64,000 nt of DNA, taken from assembly GCA_002749535.1 (NCBI GenBank), contig MZZL01000386.1, forward strand, positions 372,001 to 436,000. Direction: 5' to 3'. Shown piece after piece: positions 1-12,933 of the stretch. Source of the stretch: Apophysomyces variabilis. Lineage: Eukaryota > Mucoromycota > Mucoromycetes > Mucorales > Mucoraceae. The notes beneath the pieces were generated by a model. That model ran no database searches. It saw only the letters and a list, made by a program, of their open reading frames with translations, and had not been told where the DNA came from. Each line of letters opens with the position of its first letter. Within the stretch, counting starts at the first letter, position 1. The position numbers and the translations under genes were made by a program.

Positions 1-155
1 GGGTGTGGGGCAGATCAGACCTCGGCGAGAAAAAAAAAAGGTAAGTGACACATTTGGATGGCCAAAAATTTCCTGCAGTCAAGTTTCGCATTTTTGGAAC
101 TCCCTTTTTTCTCGTATTCTCTCTTCTCCGTTTAACTTGAACCTTTTTAAATGCC
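1..155 (+). promoter_or_regulatory. 5' leader of the KIN1-like kinase gene
   Basis: This short stretch is AT-rich and non-coding. A strong 5' splice consensus GTAAGT lies at 41 after an A-run, so the leader may contain an intron; a possible acceptor TGCAG ends at 78, which would make it very short. Immediately before the kinase start a two-codon upstream ORF, ATG CCA TGA at 151-159, overlaps the kinase ATG at 156 as ATGATGA. This arrangement could favour reinitiation on the main frame. Confidence 0.4.
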
Positions 156-3080
156 ATGATGAATCATCCCTCCATGGACCACAATCGAACTGACACGAGC
201 GCTCATGTTATTGGAACAACTGGAGACGCACCCAAAGAACCTTGTTCTCGAAGGCGAATGTTGAGTGCTGAAGGAAACGGGATACTTCGTGATTCACCCG
301 AACCTGACCACCCACCACCTTATGCTGGTCCCGACGAAGAACTCGCACAATCGAAAAAATCCTCTTCTGCATCCTCTAGTAACGGCTCCAATCGTCGTAA
401 ATATCCAAGTTTCCCGGAAGGCACAAAGCCCCGACGAGTGATTGGGAATTATACACTCGTCAGCACCTTGGGATCAGGCTCGATGGGAAAGGTGCGATTG
501 GCAGTGCATAATATCACAGGTGATAAGGTAGAGTATTAGAACGTGTGTTGATTTGGATCGAAAAAAGCACAGGAAACGAGGCCTTTTCCTGATCCTTGTA
601 CATAGCTTGCGGTGAAAATTGTCCCAAAGGTGGGACGAAACAAGAAAGAAGGAAAAGATGAGAATCGCGAAATACGCACGATCCGTGAGGCCAGCATCAT
701 GCTACTATTACATCATCCTTACATTGTCAGTTTGAAAGAAATGGTTGTTCTTGATTCATATAACTATTTGTTCATGGAATACGTGAATGGTGGCCAGTTA
801 CTCGATTATATCATATCGCACGGGAAATTAAAAGAAAAACAAGCTCGAAGATTTGCACGTCAAATTGCGAGTGCACTAGGTGAGAGGAAAAAGAAACGCC
901 TTAAGTTGCCTTTAAAGGGAACTCATTGTCATTTTACTTTAAACCACAGATTACTGCCATCGTAACTCTATTGTACATCGAGGTAAAAACAAAGAGCTCT
1001 ACTTTGTTTGTCAAGTTCAATCTGGCTGTAGATTTGAAGATTGAGAATATCTTAATCTCATCCTCGGGTCATATCAAAATCATCGATTTCGGACTTTCAA
1101 ACTTATTCTCGCCGCAATCTCACCTTTCAACATTTTGTGGTTCCCTTTACTTTGCCGCGCCAGAATTACTACATGCCAAAATCTATACAGGTCCCGAAGT
1201 GGACGTATGGAGTTTTGGCGTAGTTCTCTTTGTTTTGGTATGCGGAAAAGTCCCATTCGACGATCAGAATATGCCTGCATTGCATGACAAAATTAAACGA
1301 GGTGTAGTAGAATATCCGAGTCATTTGAGTTCAGGTAAAACTAGGGTGGAAAATGGAAAGAGAAATTGGAAAGAAAGGAAGAAGCCGGCTATTAAGTAAT
1401 ACAAACTGCTCACACTACATAGAATGCAAATCGTTGTTATGTCGAATGCTGGTGACGAATCCTAATCATAGAGCCACAGTTTCCGAGATTATTGTACACC
1501 CATGGATGAATCGAGGCTATGATAATCCTGTCGACAACCATTTGCCCGATCGCGCACCCTTAACCTTACCTGTGGATCCGGAAGTCATCAAGGGAATGAC
1601 TGGATTTGAATTTGGCACGGAAGCAGAGATTAGACAACAGCTTGAAGCAATTATCGTCTCGGAAGAATACCAAAAAGCAGCGAAAAAGTTGGCAACAAGA
1701 TCAGCAGAGTCACATCGGAACAGCAGTCAATCTCGGTTTAGTCATTCTCCCTTTGCAGAGAAGAGGTCATTTACGATGCCTAATGATGATCCACAGTCCA
1801 TCCCTTTGGCTTACCATCCGCTTGTATCGATTTACTACTTGGTCAAAGAACGTATGGATCGTGAGCGTCGCGGGGTGGAGAACGGGCCGTCTTCGTACAT
1901 CGGTGCTGGATCACTGGACGATATTACGTCGGCACGAATACCCAATATCTCTTTACCCGAGACGGCACATGCATCAAACGTTGTGGATCCATCGATGCTG
2001 GGAACAGCAGGGGTTGCTTATGGGAAAAAGGGGAAAACAAACATACGGGTGGATGATGAAGGGCATATTTTGGACACAGATCGACATCATTTCCTTGAGA
2101 ATGGTTTGAATCGTTTATTTAGTCGCCCTGGGCGACTAGAAACTGCTCCTGAAGAGACGGATGAAATCGAACCAAGTAGTAGTAAGCATAAAGAGCCAGG
2201 TGTCTTCCGACGGCTTAGTTTGGCCATTGGTCGTAACTCCACCGACCGTCGCCCATCCACACGTAGACGTACTAGAAATCAAAGTGTCGGCAACAACGAT
2301 TCACCCTCGGCGGCTGCAGGCGGAGGACAACCGCCTGCTCCTCTTCCTTCACGATCAGAGAACCGAGACAGGAACAAGATTCAGTCCGATTCGTTTACTG
2401 AGAGTTCGGACGAATTTGATACAACCAACAACAACAATAATAATAACAACGACAGTGCGACTTTTGGCAACAAGCTGAGCCATCTGCTGACGCGTGTGAC
2501 CTCCAATGAATCCACTCGGAAATGCGAAGGTCGATTATCTTCTGTGAAGGGACCGGCCCAAGATCTTCCTCAGATGGAAATGCTACCTCAACATCATCAT
2601 CATCATGAACAGGTCTTTCCACCGAATATTCATGGCTATTCATCGCAACAAGGAACAGCCGATGAAAATATTAAGCCGGTGTTCTTGAAAGGGCTTTTTT
2701 CCGTCACCACCACTTCCACGAAGCATCCTTCAGTGATGCGTGCCGATCTGATACGTGTTTTAGAACGCATTGGCGTCAAATGGCGTGAAAGCAAGGGCCG
2801 TTTTGAATGCGTCCATATACCGAGCATTGATATGAACCGGGTGGTTACTGAAGACGATCGCTGCCGGTCATTTATTTCGGATGAATCGAACCACAAAGAG
2901 GAAGCAGTATCTTCTGCCGCTCCCGTTACCGTGCCTGATCTCGTTGTTCGGTTTGAGATCTATATTGTCAAGGTACCATGGTTATTAGGGATGCATGGCA
3001 TCCAGTTTCGACGTGTGAGTGGTGATTCATGGCAGTACAAAACCATGTGCAGTAGAATTCTTGCGGAACTCAAGTTGTAA
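156..3080 (+). CDS. KIN1: KIN1/MARK/PAR-1 type Ser/Thr protein kinase with C-terminal KA1 domain
   Basis: Five exons join in phase: 156-527, 606-879, 950-982, 1032-1334 and 1423-3080, giving 879 residues. The kinase domain begins near residue 97 with the glycine loop GSGSMGKV, followed by the ATP lysine in LAVKIVPK, the catalytic loop HRDLKIEN, DFGLSN and the APELL motif. Splicing restores the HRD motif across a 49-base intron. A long Ser/Asn/Arg-rich linker follows, with an Asn run near residue 660. The last ~45 residues ([12 protein letters not shown] to the end) match a KA1 domain, which binds acidic phospholipids and inhibits the kinase in this family. KIN1-family kinases act at the plasma membrane in polarity, septation and exocytosis. 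The GSGSMGKV loop is the KIN1/KIN2 form. The family call is firm; the exact orthologue name is inferred. Confidence 0.9.
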
Positions 3081-3565
3081 ATTTATATACATACATATAT
3101 AAAAATATAAAGGACTCTGATAAGGAGTTTCTACCGTACAGCTGTGAAAGAGAAGAAGCATTCCAACATGATCAAGATCTTAGCCATACCGAGTATGGAT
3201 AGCTAAAGTAAAAGGATGAGGAACCTGAAAGGCATGGTGACCATGTTGCCCTGTTTTTCCCCGCTTTGCAAACAGCCAAAGCACGCTCGCTTTTTTTTCG
3301 CAGCCAGATTCCAGAACCGCTGACTGCAACACAACGGTTGCATACTGCCCCGAAATCTTTGATGTTGTTGGCTAAACGGAAATAAAGAAGAAAAAGAGTA
3401 CAAGTGAAGCTTGTGCACTCCCCTTTTGTCTAATATTTAAAAATCCTGCGATCCGTCTATTGGACTACGTTAAGTCCCCGACACTATATATAATATATAA
3501 ATTCTGCCATTAAAGAACCCAGCGCTTTCGGATTCGACTTGTTCTTTTTTCTGCAGTAATACATC
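3081..3565. other. Intergenic region with CT/TATC microsatellite
   Basis: No convincing reading frame is present. A TATA-rich segment (TATATATAATATATAA, about 3485-3500) lies 66-81 bases upstream of the next start codon and is a plausible core promoter for the MIR gene. A CT repeat that turns into TATC repeats (about 3633-3662) lies inside the first intron of the next gene. Confidence 0.4.
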
Positions 3566-4706
3566 ATGGGTAACGTCAGACCGACCTTTTTCGTTTATTC
3601 TTTCATTCTCTGCTTTACTATCCCTCCCATATCTGTCTCTCTCTCTCTCTCTATCTATCTATCGATAAAACAGGGATATGTTTTCTTGCTGTACTGACCA
3701 GTATATGGTTATTCTTTCTTGGCTGTAGGTGAAGTTTATTACGGTTCTCGACCGGATGGTAGCAAAATTCGCTATGGGTAGGGAAGACACAAGAGAAGAC
3801 AAAAGCAGAAACTCATCGACATGGAATTCCACCTAAAACAAAACAAAAATAACAGGGACCATATCTCTCTAAAACATAATATGACGGGTCGCTATCTGAC
3901 TTCGTCTTACGAACACTATGAAGGAGGAAGTGGTCAACAACAGGTAAAAGAAAAAAGAAAACTAGCTTTTTAGTGTCCATAGGCTCCCTAGGCTACTCTT
4001 CTTTCTTTCTTGTTTTAGATATGGAAGGCTAAACGTGAAATCTGTCTTCTTAATCTAGGTGTTCGCTGGTGGTTGGCAAGCTATTCCCGAAGCGACATGG
4101 ATTGTGATCCCTCCTTTCCATGTAACAGAAGAACCGGGTGTGCCTATCCGTTATGGAGACACGATCCGTCTCAAGCATGTCGTTACCCGTCGCAATCTGC
4201 ATAGTCATCCCGACTGGGAAAGTCCGGTCACCGGTCAACAAGAAGTAACTGCTTTCGGAGGCGATTTTGAAAGTGATAGCAACGATTATTGGCGAGTCGA
4301 GCCATGGATAGAAGAGGAAGAGGAAGAGGAAGAATACAATGAAGTACGTATCTCTCTTTTTCTTTTTTTTTTTTTTTCTTGCAGGCCACAGGCTACTCAC
4401 GTCTTTTGCAACAGTTCTGGCATGTCGGTCAATCCTTTATGCTTCGTCATGTAGAGACAGGCGTAACACTGTAAGTAAAAAAGAAAAATCCCATTGCATC
4501 CGGGATTAATTCTAATTCGATGATATCTCTTTCAATTCGAAATGGCTTATAGTCATAGTCATGAAGAATCGCTAACAGAAGAAAGCAACGAGGTTACTGG
4601 TTTCCAAGAAGGTCCTGACGAAAATGATAGATGGCGCGTCAAGTTCGAAGATGAGGAGCAAGAAGAAGAGGAAAAGGAAGAAGAAGAAGAGGAGGAGGAG
4701 GAAGAA

Positions 4707-4738
<32 letters not shown>

Positions 4739-4760
4739 GGAAGAAGAAGAAGAAGAGTAG
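3566..4760 (+). CDS. Cytosolic MIR-domain protein with poly-glutamate tail
   Basis: Six exons join in phase: 3566-3569, 3729-3777, 3856-3943, 4059-4343, 4385-4470 and 4553-4760, giving 239 residues. The first coding exon is only ATGG. MIR motifs are visible as RYGDHISLKHNMTGRYLTSS, RYGDTIRLKHVVTRRNLHSH and GQSFMLRHVETGVTLHSH, with the GDFESDSNDYWRVEPW and GPDENDRWRVKFED type strands that follow each motif. MIR modules form a beta-trefoil and occur in protein O-mannosyltransferases, SDF2 and IP3 receptors, where they sit in the ER. This protein has no signal peptide and no membrane span, so it looks like a stand-alone cytosolic or nuclear MIR protein. It ends in roughly forty near-continuous Glu residues encoded by GAA/GAG, and the middle linker is also Glu-rich. 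Its substrate is unknown. The domain call is strong; the role is not known. Confidence 0.82.
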
Positions 4761-5190
4761 ACATATTCACAACTACATACCCCTTGTGAAGAGCATACCT
4801 TCGCCGTACTTATACCACGATGGCAAAATAAACAAGAATGTAATAACCTAGACCTTTCCCCATTTCGTATGTAATATAGAATCCATAATATCTTCAAAAT
4901 TGATATTGTTAGAAAACGAGCAATAAAACCTGCTAGATATGTCAAGATTAAAATTTATCACCCAGACTACTTTAAATATCATCACAATGAGATACATCTG
5001 CTGAATGTAAAAGCCGTAAAAAGCAGGTTTTGTTCTTCAAAAGGCCCGCATTCGTACAATTGGTTCACTTCTACACTACTATCTACACGCCAAGGTCTTT
5101 GCCTTGAATCGACACTTTTGGTGTGCTTCGCTTTTGCCCGGTTTTTATGGATCTCATCTTTTCCTTCAGACGTTTAAAGGACGTGTCCGG
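4761..5190. other. Convergent 3' region between the MIR and IWS1 genes
   Basis: This is the shared 3' side of two genes that face each other. It is AT-rich with possible poly(A) signals on both strands, such as AATAAA at about 4827 and 4921. No further gene is seen. Confidence 0.4.
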
Positions 5191-6747
5191 CTAAGCCAAG
5201 GATAACGATAACAATTCAGTGGGGAGGCTAACTTTATGACCAGATTCAAATACCTTGTTCTTTGTTTTATCAACCCGTACAACACTCTGAGGCATAATAT
5301 CGTAATCTGCAGCAACGGCCTGAGGGATTCTCACATGCATTCTCCTACTGTCACTAACACCCGCCAACGACTTCAGCTCAAAAACATCTGACCATCCAAT
5401 TGCACTTACACTTCTTCCTCTTCTGGTTCTGTTCGGAAATTTTTGGGACGTCTTGCGCTAAAAGACGGATTACTATGAAAAGGGTCAAATCGTTTTACTC
5501 TTACATCTCCTCTTGTCGGAATTCGCGCTGTTCATGTCGTTTCTCTCGATAGTTTTCACTTCGCTTAATAACAAGACGACTCCATCTGGCTACCAATTGT
5601 TCTGCTTTCCTTCTTACACGTGTTTCAACGCGTGGCGACTTTGTGTAGAAATAAACAATTTTGCCAACACCGCTCTCCCGCAAATGATCGCTTGCAATAG
5701 GCAACTGTAAAAGGAAATGTCAGCAACAGCACATGATTCGCTCCTCTTTTTCTTCTGGACATTACATTATCCATCACGTCTAACATTTCTGTTTGAATGT
5801 CCAATGCAGGCAGTGAACGATCAGGCAAAGGTTCCAGCCATAACCGGATAGTGTCTAAGAGCTGGTTATCGAGGATACTGTCTTGCAACAGTTTGCTAAG
5901 ACGCGATAGCTGTTCAGAACGACCATGTCGACCGAATAACGGAGAAATAGAGAGCAAATCTTACTTATTCAGCATGCTTGTTACTTCGCTGAGCATCTTT
6001 AGCTTCGAAATGGCAGGTTTCTTATTACTGTTCGCAATGGCATCTTCTTCGGCGGCATTCTTCATGCGTTCTCTTAAGTTAGATAGCTCTTCATCCATAC
6101 TTCGTTCCAAATCATCTTCGTTCATGCGCTTTCGTTTCTTTTTACCGCTCGCTAACGCCTTCGCAAATTGCCGGTCAATCTCATCTCGAAGGGCTAAATG
6201 AAAACAAAAACATTAATAAAAAAAAACAACGTATGGTCAGGTCAGCGTTCCGTTGGTTATTGCGAAATTTGGATTCTGACCTTGTTGAGGGTCAATTTCC
6301 TCTTCCTTAGCTCCTTCTGTCGCAGCATCGCCTTCTTTACGTTTCTCACGTAATTCACGTCGGACAGCCTCCAATTTCGCACTTTCCTCTTCAGATATTT
6401 CTCTCGTTCTCTTTTTGAATGATGGAAGCTTTTGTGGTTTGGATTCGGGTGCTGGTGGTTGAGCTGCTGTTTCAGGTTCTGCCTGATCAACATCTGAGCC
6501 TGCTTTATAATTAGCAAGAAAAAAAAGAGATCTCTCATATAGAATTATGAAAAGCAATGCATGCCTTGATCGTCGTCTAGATCGGACAGTTCCTCCTCGC
6601 CGCCGCTGCTGTATCCAAACAGATCTTTGTCTTGTTCCTCGGTCTGCACAAGTACAAAGAAAACATGAACAGGAGGTTTTATAGTATGTATCCTCGATTC
6701 CCTATTTGATTTACCACAGTATTTCTTTCCCGTCCTTGTGATGCCAT
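5191..6747 (-). CDS. IWS1: Transcription elongation factor IWS1/SPN1 (TFIIS N-terminal-like domain)
   Basis: Seven exons join in phase on the minus strand: 6747-6715, 6643-6565, 6499-6281, 6193-5965, 5895-5766, 5704-5505 and 5428-5191, giving 375 residues. The N-terminus is acidic (DLFGYSSGGEEELSDLDDD). The TFIIS N-terminal (LW) helical domain contains IRLWLEPLPDRSLPALDIQ, HLRESGVGKIVYFYTKSP and RKAEQLVARWSRLVIKRS, the hallmark of IWS1. The C-terminus has the basic RRMHVRIPQAVAADYDIMPQ segment. IWS1 binds Spt6 and RNA polymerase II and works in elongation and mRNA export. The intron after exon 2 has no GT donor; CAAG|GCATGC suggests a GC-AG intron. The last intron (5504-5429) uses a GAACAG acceptor that alone keeps the conserved C-terminus in frame; a stronger-looking TTTTAG acceptor upstream would end the protein early. 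Confidence 0.88.
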
Positions 6748-8649
6748 TTCTCAATTGCCAAAACGGTGAGCAAAGAGTTACTTTTCGGTCAACCTCCCAG
6801 TCAGCGAAATCGAAACTCAGTTTCCTTGCGTGACTTAAAATATTTACCAGCACACTGATAACGACGACTGGCCACATGATGTCCTCTTTCTACGGTGGAA
6901 CAATGCATTCTCATATGATAAAGAGCATCTCACAGTCAGATAAAGGGTAGTAAGGATTAAAGCAGCGTCACAAGTTATCTCAGAAAGTAAACAGCACCTA
7001 TCCAAGCCAAAAAAGCCAACCGACAACGACAATGATCGGTTAGACTTTATACAGAGCTTTCCCGATAATTTATGCACCTACTTTGTGTTTAACTCTCATT
7101 AATTTCAACCTTTTTCGAGTACCTCTATAAATAAGACATAGTGTAAGTTACTATAGGGAGTTGTCTCATATGAGTCAACCTCTCAATGATTTCTACCTTT
7201 TTAGATGGTCTCTTCAGTGTTAAAGTTACCGGAGGACCACTGTATTTTGTTGCAAAACCAATGCCAGTGATTGATTGCTTGAAAAAGAAAAAACAGCATC
7301 TACATCGGGCGGGGACCTTTTCTACCTTATGAAGGAAAAAGATGAGAAAGTGTTATAGAAACAACTTTATCGGACTGGCTAGAGGAGCGCCATGCCCACC
7401 ACTGCCATGTCGAACAATATATGGTGGCTATCTCCTTTCAGTGATACGGAATGTAAGCAACAGTCTATAGAACAATGATCTTTCTTGTTCTAAAGACCGT
7501 GGCTTGAGGCGCAAGTGCTTTCACTCCAAGAAGACAACACTAAGAGTCTTCTCAGCTCCTGAGGCTTTCAAATGTCTCGCTCAGTTATCAATGCCGCACT
7601 TAATTTGAACATACGTTCAATGACTACTGTTTACTAATGTAAAATCGACAATATATCAATAGAGAAAGCCGCGCACCACAACGGCTTTAAAACGTGAAGA
7701 AGAACACAGCTAGTGCGAGTCGTGAGGTGTAAAACATGGCCGAGACTATTCTGTACTTGTAATAATAGGGGTCGGGGTAATTAGTATCAACATATCAAAG
7801 ACAACCATTGATCTCTTATTGTTCCTTCCATTCTGGATGCACCCGAAGAAGAAAGGATCGACAGAGCGGAGCCGGTTAGTATGACGTCCCATCTAAATTT
7901 AGTATCACGACTACACATTACTTACAATAGCTAGGTCTACCTAACTAAAAACTCTTAAATCAAAAGCAAAGGAAATTGACTAAAAACAAAACAAACCATA
8001 TAATTCGAGATCCTTGTTTTAGTTACCATAGAAACGAGGGAAAAATCGGTTGAGTATTAAAAAGTCCTTTTTTTCATGCCGTGCTTACTTTTCGGCTTGT
8101 TCCTATTCAGCCACGCTTAGCTGCTTGTGTACTCTTGGCGCAACGGATTAGTTCATATCATCATTTAGCTTAGATTTTTGCATATCAAACAAACAAATGA
8201 AAAAGGTCCCTGGCAACAAAGTGTTGCTGAAGATCCGAAATGTATGAAAAATTTCATGTGCGATCTCCAAGGTTTTCGCTTTATCGCTATGGAACCTGTA
8301 AGTCTGTCACACTTTCCATATTCGTACAAAACTGTGTCCATCCTGGATTTTTGCGCTTGCTTGATAATTTTAGTGTCAAAAAGAGTGTTGTTGTTATTTT
8401 TAATGCTGAAAATGGATCCGCTTCCAAATCAGCAAAGAGATGACGAAAAGAAACACGCTCTACGTCTCTGGATAGAAAGAGTGTAATGGTCATTTTTTTA
8501 TTCAATGATACGTATTTAATACAAAAATAAAAGGAAAGGAAATGGAGATACAGGTGAAATTTATGTTACATTTAGTGAAGAAAAAAGAAGGAGAAAAGTA
8601 ATAGAAGAGAGAGAAAGAGAGTCAGGCACAAGTGCCAGAGTCAGGTGTG
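6748..8649. other. Intergenic region, no supported gene
   Basis: About 1.9 kb between the IWS1 start and the 3' end of the membrane-protein gene. It is AT-rich. Short overlapping frames around 8178-8486 show no recognisable domain, and no tRNA box or repeat unit was seen. It should contain the IWS1 promoter at its left end. Confidence 0.4.
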
Positions 8650-9660
8650 TCAAATAGCCGCTGTTGGTCGGTAGGGAGGAGGAGCTGCTACTGCTTCGGG
8701 GTATACGACGCGATTTGAGGCTGCCCGGCCAAGGTTGGTTACTACCTTGGCTACTTCTTCTTGGGTCTTCTTGGATAACGATCTTTGTCGTTTGACGGAA
8801 GATTGCTGCTCGTATTGCATGGGATACTGCTGACCTAGGAGATGAAGACGGCGCACTAACAGACACAGCGTGAGAATGACCAAGATCGGGAAGTACACAG
8901 TGAAGGTTTCCAAAAGGATCCATGCTGGCGTGGACAAAAGAGATCCTAGACCACAAGCCAACCAGGAACACAACGTTGTTCCAAGCATAGCCACAGTAAA
9001 CAAGATAGGTGCCATACGTAGAAATAGCACGTCGTGTCGATTCTTGCGCATCATTCGAAGATTTTTCATCGACTGAAGACTGCTCCCTATCCAGATCAAA
9101 GCTGTGTTGACGATGGCCATGAATGCCATGATACTCGTACATATTGCCTGTTGTTGTCTTCGGGACAGATTATCAGGCTGAAGGAATCGTATGCACATAA
9201 ACGCCAGCGTGGCGGCGGAATAAATGACCAGAACAACCAAATTAGCCCAGTAGGTTCGGGGATGTGATGAAGACAGCCGTTGCTGAGGACGACCGTAATC
9301 CGTTAACTTTTCTGGATCTTGAAGGTAGAGGCTTCCCCATCGGTTACGGTTCGCGACGGCAATAGCGAGGTGACGAATGAAGATCAGCTGAGTCTCTAGG
9401 ATACCGACGAACAACACAAGCGATAGAAACGGCATCTGATCGATGACTGGGCTGCTGATAGTCCAGGTATTGCTAGGACTCAAGATGAATTCCCAACCTT
9501 GTCTTGATAGTAGGATAACCAAACCCACAAAAACTAGAGCTGCAAACATGGCAAAGGGCCACAATAAGCGATTCGATCGGCAGCGAACCGTCAAACTGAC
9601 GGACAGTATGGCGAAAAGCGTGCAATACACTGCCCATGCAGATGCTTGTTGATTCAACAT
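8650..9660 (-). CDS. Seven-transmembrane protein with C-terminal PPxY motif
   Basis: A single exon encodes 336 residues from the ATG at 9660 (MLNQQASAWAVYC). Seven hydrophobic spans can be picked out at roughly residues 8-27, 32-51, 71-95, 136-159, 171-195, 211-241 and 246-270. The loop after span 3 is long (about 40 residues, with RNRWGSLYLQDPEKLTDYG). The tail of about 65 residues is basic (KRQRSLSKK) and ends in PPPYRPTAAI, a PPxY motif that in fungi recruits Rsp5-type HECT ubiquitin ligases. The topology resembles a receptor-like or transporter-accessory protein, but no GPCR family signature is recognised. The gene stands alone, and no intron is needed. The family is not recognised; the membrane topology is the reliable part. 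Confidence 0.72.
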   Translation of the reverse strand: MLNQQASAWAVYCTLFAILSVSLTVRCRSNRLLWPFAMFAALVFVGLVILLSRQGWEFILSPSNTWTISSPVIDQMPFLSLVLFVGILETQLIFIRHLAIAVANRNRWGSLYLQDPEKLTDYGRPQQRLSSSHPRTYWANLVVLVIYSAATLAFMCIRFLQPDNLSRRQQQAICTSIMAFMAIVNTALIWIGSSLQSMKNLRMMRKNRHDVLFLRMAPILFTVAMLGTTLCSWLACGLGSLLSTPAWILLETFTVYFPILVILTLCLLVRRLHLLGQQYPMQYEQQSSVKRQRSLSKKTQEEVAKVVTNLGRAASNRVVYPEAVAAPPPYRPTAAI

Positions 9661-10301
9661 AATAATAGAATGCAATAGAAGAAAGAGAGAAACTAAGCAA
9701 CTTTTTCTGTCTTTGTATGTATTTTTTTTTTCGTAGCTCAGATCTGCTTGACAGGAAGAGGAAAAGTATTTTTGTTACGCCAAGCCCCGACATCCTTTTA
9801 CGGATTGTGGTTTTTCTGTTTATGACGACAGCCGAATCGCTAAAAATAGAGTCTTCCTATTCCGTCTCATTGCTTATGCCACAGCCTTGTGGATAAGAAA
9901 AAGCACCATAAAAAGAGAGTCCGAGCAAAAGTAGGGACGATGACAAAGGTTGATACTACAACAGATAGAACCAACTTGCAACAAAAGAAGCTTCCGTCTG
10001 GTTTAGTCATATTCGGACTATCCAAACTTCTGTTGAGAAAGAAAACCAAGTTCTACTCTCCGCTTTCCAGACTTGCGAAGTGCTTTGCGATCTTTCTGTT
10101 GCATAACAATGCTACGTAGCACAACCAGCCATCAGACAAAAATATCCACCCACAAAAATGATTATTAGATGAATAAGTTTAATGGCCAAATGCTATTAGA
10201 AAAGCTATGTTAAAGAGCAACATCCGACTATATGTTAACGGTATCACCCTGGGCGCAATTAGCTCTCCCAAAAAACATGTACAATGATTACAAAAGACTT
10301 T
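9661..10301. other. Intergenic region
   Basis: This is the upstream region of the seven-helix gene and the 3' side of the thiolase gene. Both genes are on the minus strand. A basic reading frame near 9889-10119 has no recognisable features and is treated as chance. AATAAG/AATAAA-like signals near 10170 may serve as the thiolase polyadenylation site on neither strand clearly. Confidence 0.3.
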
Positions 10302-11846
<1,545 letters not shown>

Positions 11847-12454
11847 ATTAAGAACCAGTCGGTGTTTATGGTTGCAATCAAGCGCAAAGATGGACGAGAA
11901 AAAACTTGGTTTTTCGCGAAGAAAAAAAGAGAAAAAAGAAGCAAATAATTGCCCCCTTTCTTGGGCTCTTTTTGAATTTGACGTGGAATTGTGGGCCAAT
12001 CAATTTGACACTTGATGCTGCGGAAGTTGGATAGGCTCTGCATTGAGGTCCGAAGCAAACCATCACCCAGAATCATACAGATGCTTATCATATATCATCA
12101 TGATGGCCCCCTAGATAAACAAACCTAGTCATAACCTTGCTAAATGACACCATCCTAAACAGACTTTGTCATCGGGCTCACTCTCAACAAGTATCAATGC
12201 TAACCTTGAAAAACGATAAACACATGAAGGCTACTTCTTCACTGGATTGATTAAACAAGGGGAAATAAACAAACATATCCTCTAGCACAGACAGTAAAAT
12301 CCCAAGAAATAAAACAAATAGCGCAAAAGGAACCTGTATCTGAGAAGGTGGGATCCCAAATCTATGGTCTGTTATAAGCGATCTTACAATGTTGGTGGTA
12401 ATTCGGCCGTGACTTCTTCACCTCAACCGCAGCTTCGTTTCCTGCATCGCACCC
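11847..12454. promoter_or_regulatory. Divergent intergenic region between thiolase and the small membrane protein
   Basis: About 0.6 kb between two outward-facing genes. It should hold both promoters. It is AT-rich, and no operator or repeat is recognisable. Confidence 0.35.
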
Positions 12455-12933
12455 ATGATACCACGTCTACCGCCCGTCCTATTAGCCCTTCTCGGAGGCG
12501 TTTCTGTTTATGGAATAAAATCTATCTTAGATAAACTGGAGCAAAAACAAATTGGTCCTCCAGGTTCCTCCGAGCGTGCTGAACGACAGATCCAGTTTCG
12601 GAGAGCAACAAGTAGAATTGGCATGGCATTAGCAGCTTCAGGGTTAATTTACGCCGGTTATTGGAGTAAGATCATTAGGAAAAGTGGGATGTCACGAATC
12701 TTCTGTTAACCTCTGCTACAGTGTACGAGGCACGAACGCATAGGGCGATCCCTTCGAAATCAGTTGCTGGATCTCAAGATAGATTCTACCAAGACCAATA
12801 CAGCGACCGCGAAGAACGTCTGCGGGAAGACATTAAGAAGATTAACGAAGAGCAACATCGCCGAGAAGCAATGCGACAACGGTCGTTAGAATCTATGCAC
12901 GGCGCAGAAAATGGCTCAAGTGTCAAAAAATGA
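12455..12933 (+). CDS. Small protein with N-terminal hydrophobic segment, possibly mitochondrial
   Basis: Two exons, 12455-12665 and 12722-12933, join in phase to 140 residues. The N-terminus MIPRLPPVLLALLGGVSVYG is hydrophobic, and a second weak span (IGMALAASGLIYAGYW) lies near residues 53-68. The C-terminal half is charged and helical, with many Arg, Glu and Gln residues (YSDREERLREDIKKINEEQ), and looks like a coiled coil. This pattern is common in small inner-membrane assembly proteins of mitochondria, but no family is recognised. The intron boundary (GA|GTAAGA ... TACAG|TG) is canonical. Confidence is in the gene model, not the function. Confidence 0.6.

Noticed and set aside
4559..4945. 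A poly-serine frame on the minus strand
   Set aside because: It is the complement of the poly-Glu tail of the MIR protein and has no other support.
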